Shown here: positions 5,522 through 6,033 of the stretch, piece by piece
Numbering within the stretch: position 1 is the first letter of the stretch
How the letters are laid out: every line of letters starts with the position of its first letter
From: Nitriliruptoraceae bacterium
GTDB lineage: Bacteria > Actinomycetota > Nitriliruptoria > Nitriliruptorales > Nitriliruptoraceae
Assembly (NCBI GenBank): GCA_007121975.1
Contig: SKJO01000295.1
Location: forward strand, 1 to 6,033
Direction: 5' to 3'
Length of the DNA: 6,033 bases
Translations under genes and position numbers: made by a program
Notes under the pieces: generated by a model
The model's input: only the letters and a program-made list of their open reading frames with translations
What the model was told of the DNA's origin: nothing
Database searches by the model: none

Positions 5522-6033
5522 GTCCCGGCCGACCTCGCCGACGCGCCGCGTAGCCTGCTGGACGACGCGCTCGACCGGCAGGAGCAGTGGCTCGTCGCTG
5601 CCGTCGACGGCCGCGTGGCCGAGCACCTCGGCGAGCACGAGCGGCGGATCGGGGCGCGCCTCGAAGCGGTGGAGCGCCGCAGCCAGCAGGCTGCCGGCGT
5701 CATCGAGCGGGCCGTGGCTCAGCTCGGCGCCCGCCTCGACGCGCTCGAGACCCTCCGCCACGACCTCGATGCCCCTGCCGTTGAATTGGGCGCCCAGCTC
5801 GAGACGCTGCGGGCCACCCTCGCCCGGCAGCTGCCCGAGGTCGCCAGCCGGCAGCGGACCACGCTGACCGCGATGGAGACGGTGCTGGCCAGCCTGCGCG
5901 AGAGCGTCGCCGGCCCCCTGGCGCGACGAGCTGCCGTTGGCCACCCGCCGCGTCGGCACCGAGCTCGGCCGCGACGTCGACCGGGCCCGCGAGCGGCTCG
6001 TCAAGGAGGCCGGGCACGCCACCCGTCGGCTCA
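5522..6033 (+). CDS. Coiled-coil protein, partial, with a probable frameshift near 5914-5918
   Basis: The frame containing 5561 encodes a long, charged, leucine-spaced helix: ADLADAPRSLLDDALDRQ, then RIGARLEAVERRSQQ, LGARLDALETLRHDL and LTAMETVLASLRESV. The heptad spacing and lack of Cys or long hydrophobic runs point to a soluble coiled coil. After about 5918 this frame turns into Arg/Pro nonsense, while another frame continues well as DELPLATRRVGTELGRDVDRARERL to the edge. Dropping one C from the run at 5914-5918 joins them as AGPWRDELPLATRR. The frame stays open from the left through the ABC remnant (from ATG 5225) and has no stop before the edge. No start codon with a ribosome site was found close to the coiled-coil part, so it may be the 3' part of a fused, decaying gene. 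The family is not recognised. The complementary-strand reading is His/Arg/Gly-rich and is judged a shadow. Confidence 0.55.

Noticed and set aside
5252..6022. Minus-strand open frame of 256 codons at the right end
   Set aside because: Composition is shadow-like, while the plus strand has an ABC Q-loop motif and a leucine-spaced coiled coil.

Overview
The window reads as a high-GC actinobacterial chromosome segment (Actinomycetota; lineage below phylum not determinable by eye). Codon third positions are almost all G or C, GTG starts follow purine-rich Shine-Dalgarno sites, and the gene families seen are typical of that group. GC-rich DNA of this kind also throws up long spurious open frames on the opposite strand, and those are left out.

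Layout from left to right: (1) a gene running off the left edge on the minus strand, of which only the first 20 codons and a strong ribosome binding site are visible; (2) a small minus-strand gene for an 85-residue, probably tail-anchored helical protein; (3) a divergent intergenic region; (4) an intact plus-strand SLC13/DASS-type anion permease with two cytoplasmic RCK_C domains; (5) a TnpB element at 2582-4284, lying between the 3' ends of two convergent genes; (6) an intact minus-strand gene for a secreted protein with a Pro/Glu/Asp-rich linker and a C-terminal CAP/SCP domain; (7) a remnant of an ABC-exporter ATPase leading into a coiled-coil protein that leaves the right edge.

The most informative region is the TnpB element. 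The gene encodes a recognisable RNA-guided nuclease of the IS200/IS605 type, but two compensating single-base indels in G runs put the segment holding the first RuvC aspartate into another frame. The literal 514-residue translation looks continuous yet lacks a catalytic residue. No TnpA is present. The 3' end of tnpB and the following bases form two strong hairpins, as expected of an omegaRNA/reRNA. The element is bracketed by related palindromic ends (17 of 19 matching bases as inverted repeats), with imperfect 13-bp direct repeats just outside, a combination not expected of IS200/IS605 chemistry.

Single-base frame breaks recur at the right end (5449-5451 and 5914-5918), again in G or C runs, while the permease and CAP genes are clean. 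Either the damaged genes are decaying or the assembly has homopolymer errors. No tRNA, rRNA or CRISPR array was seen. The genes do not form one pathway: the permease and CAP protein are independent envelope functions, and the rest is mobile or degraded DNA.
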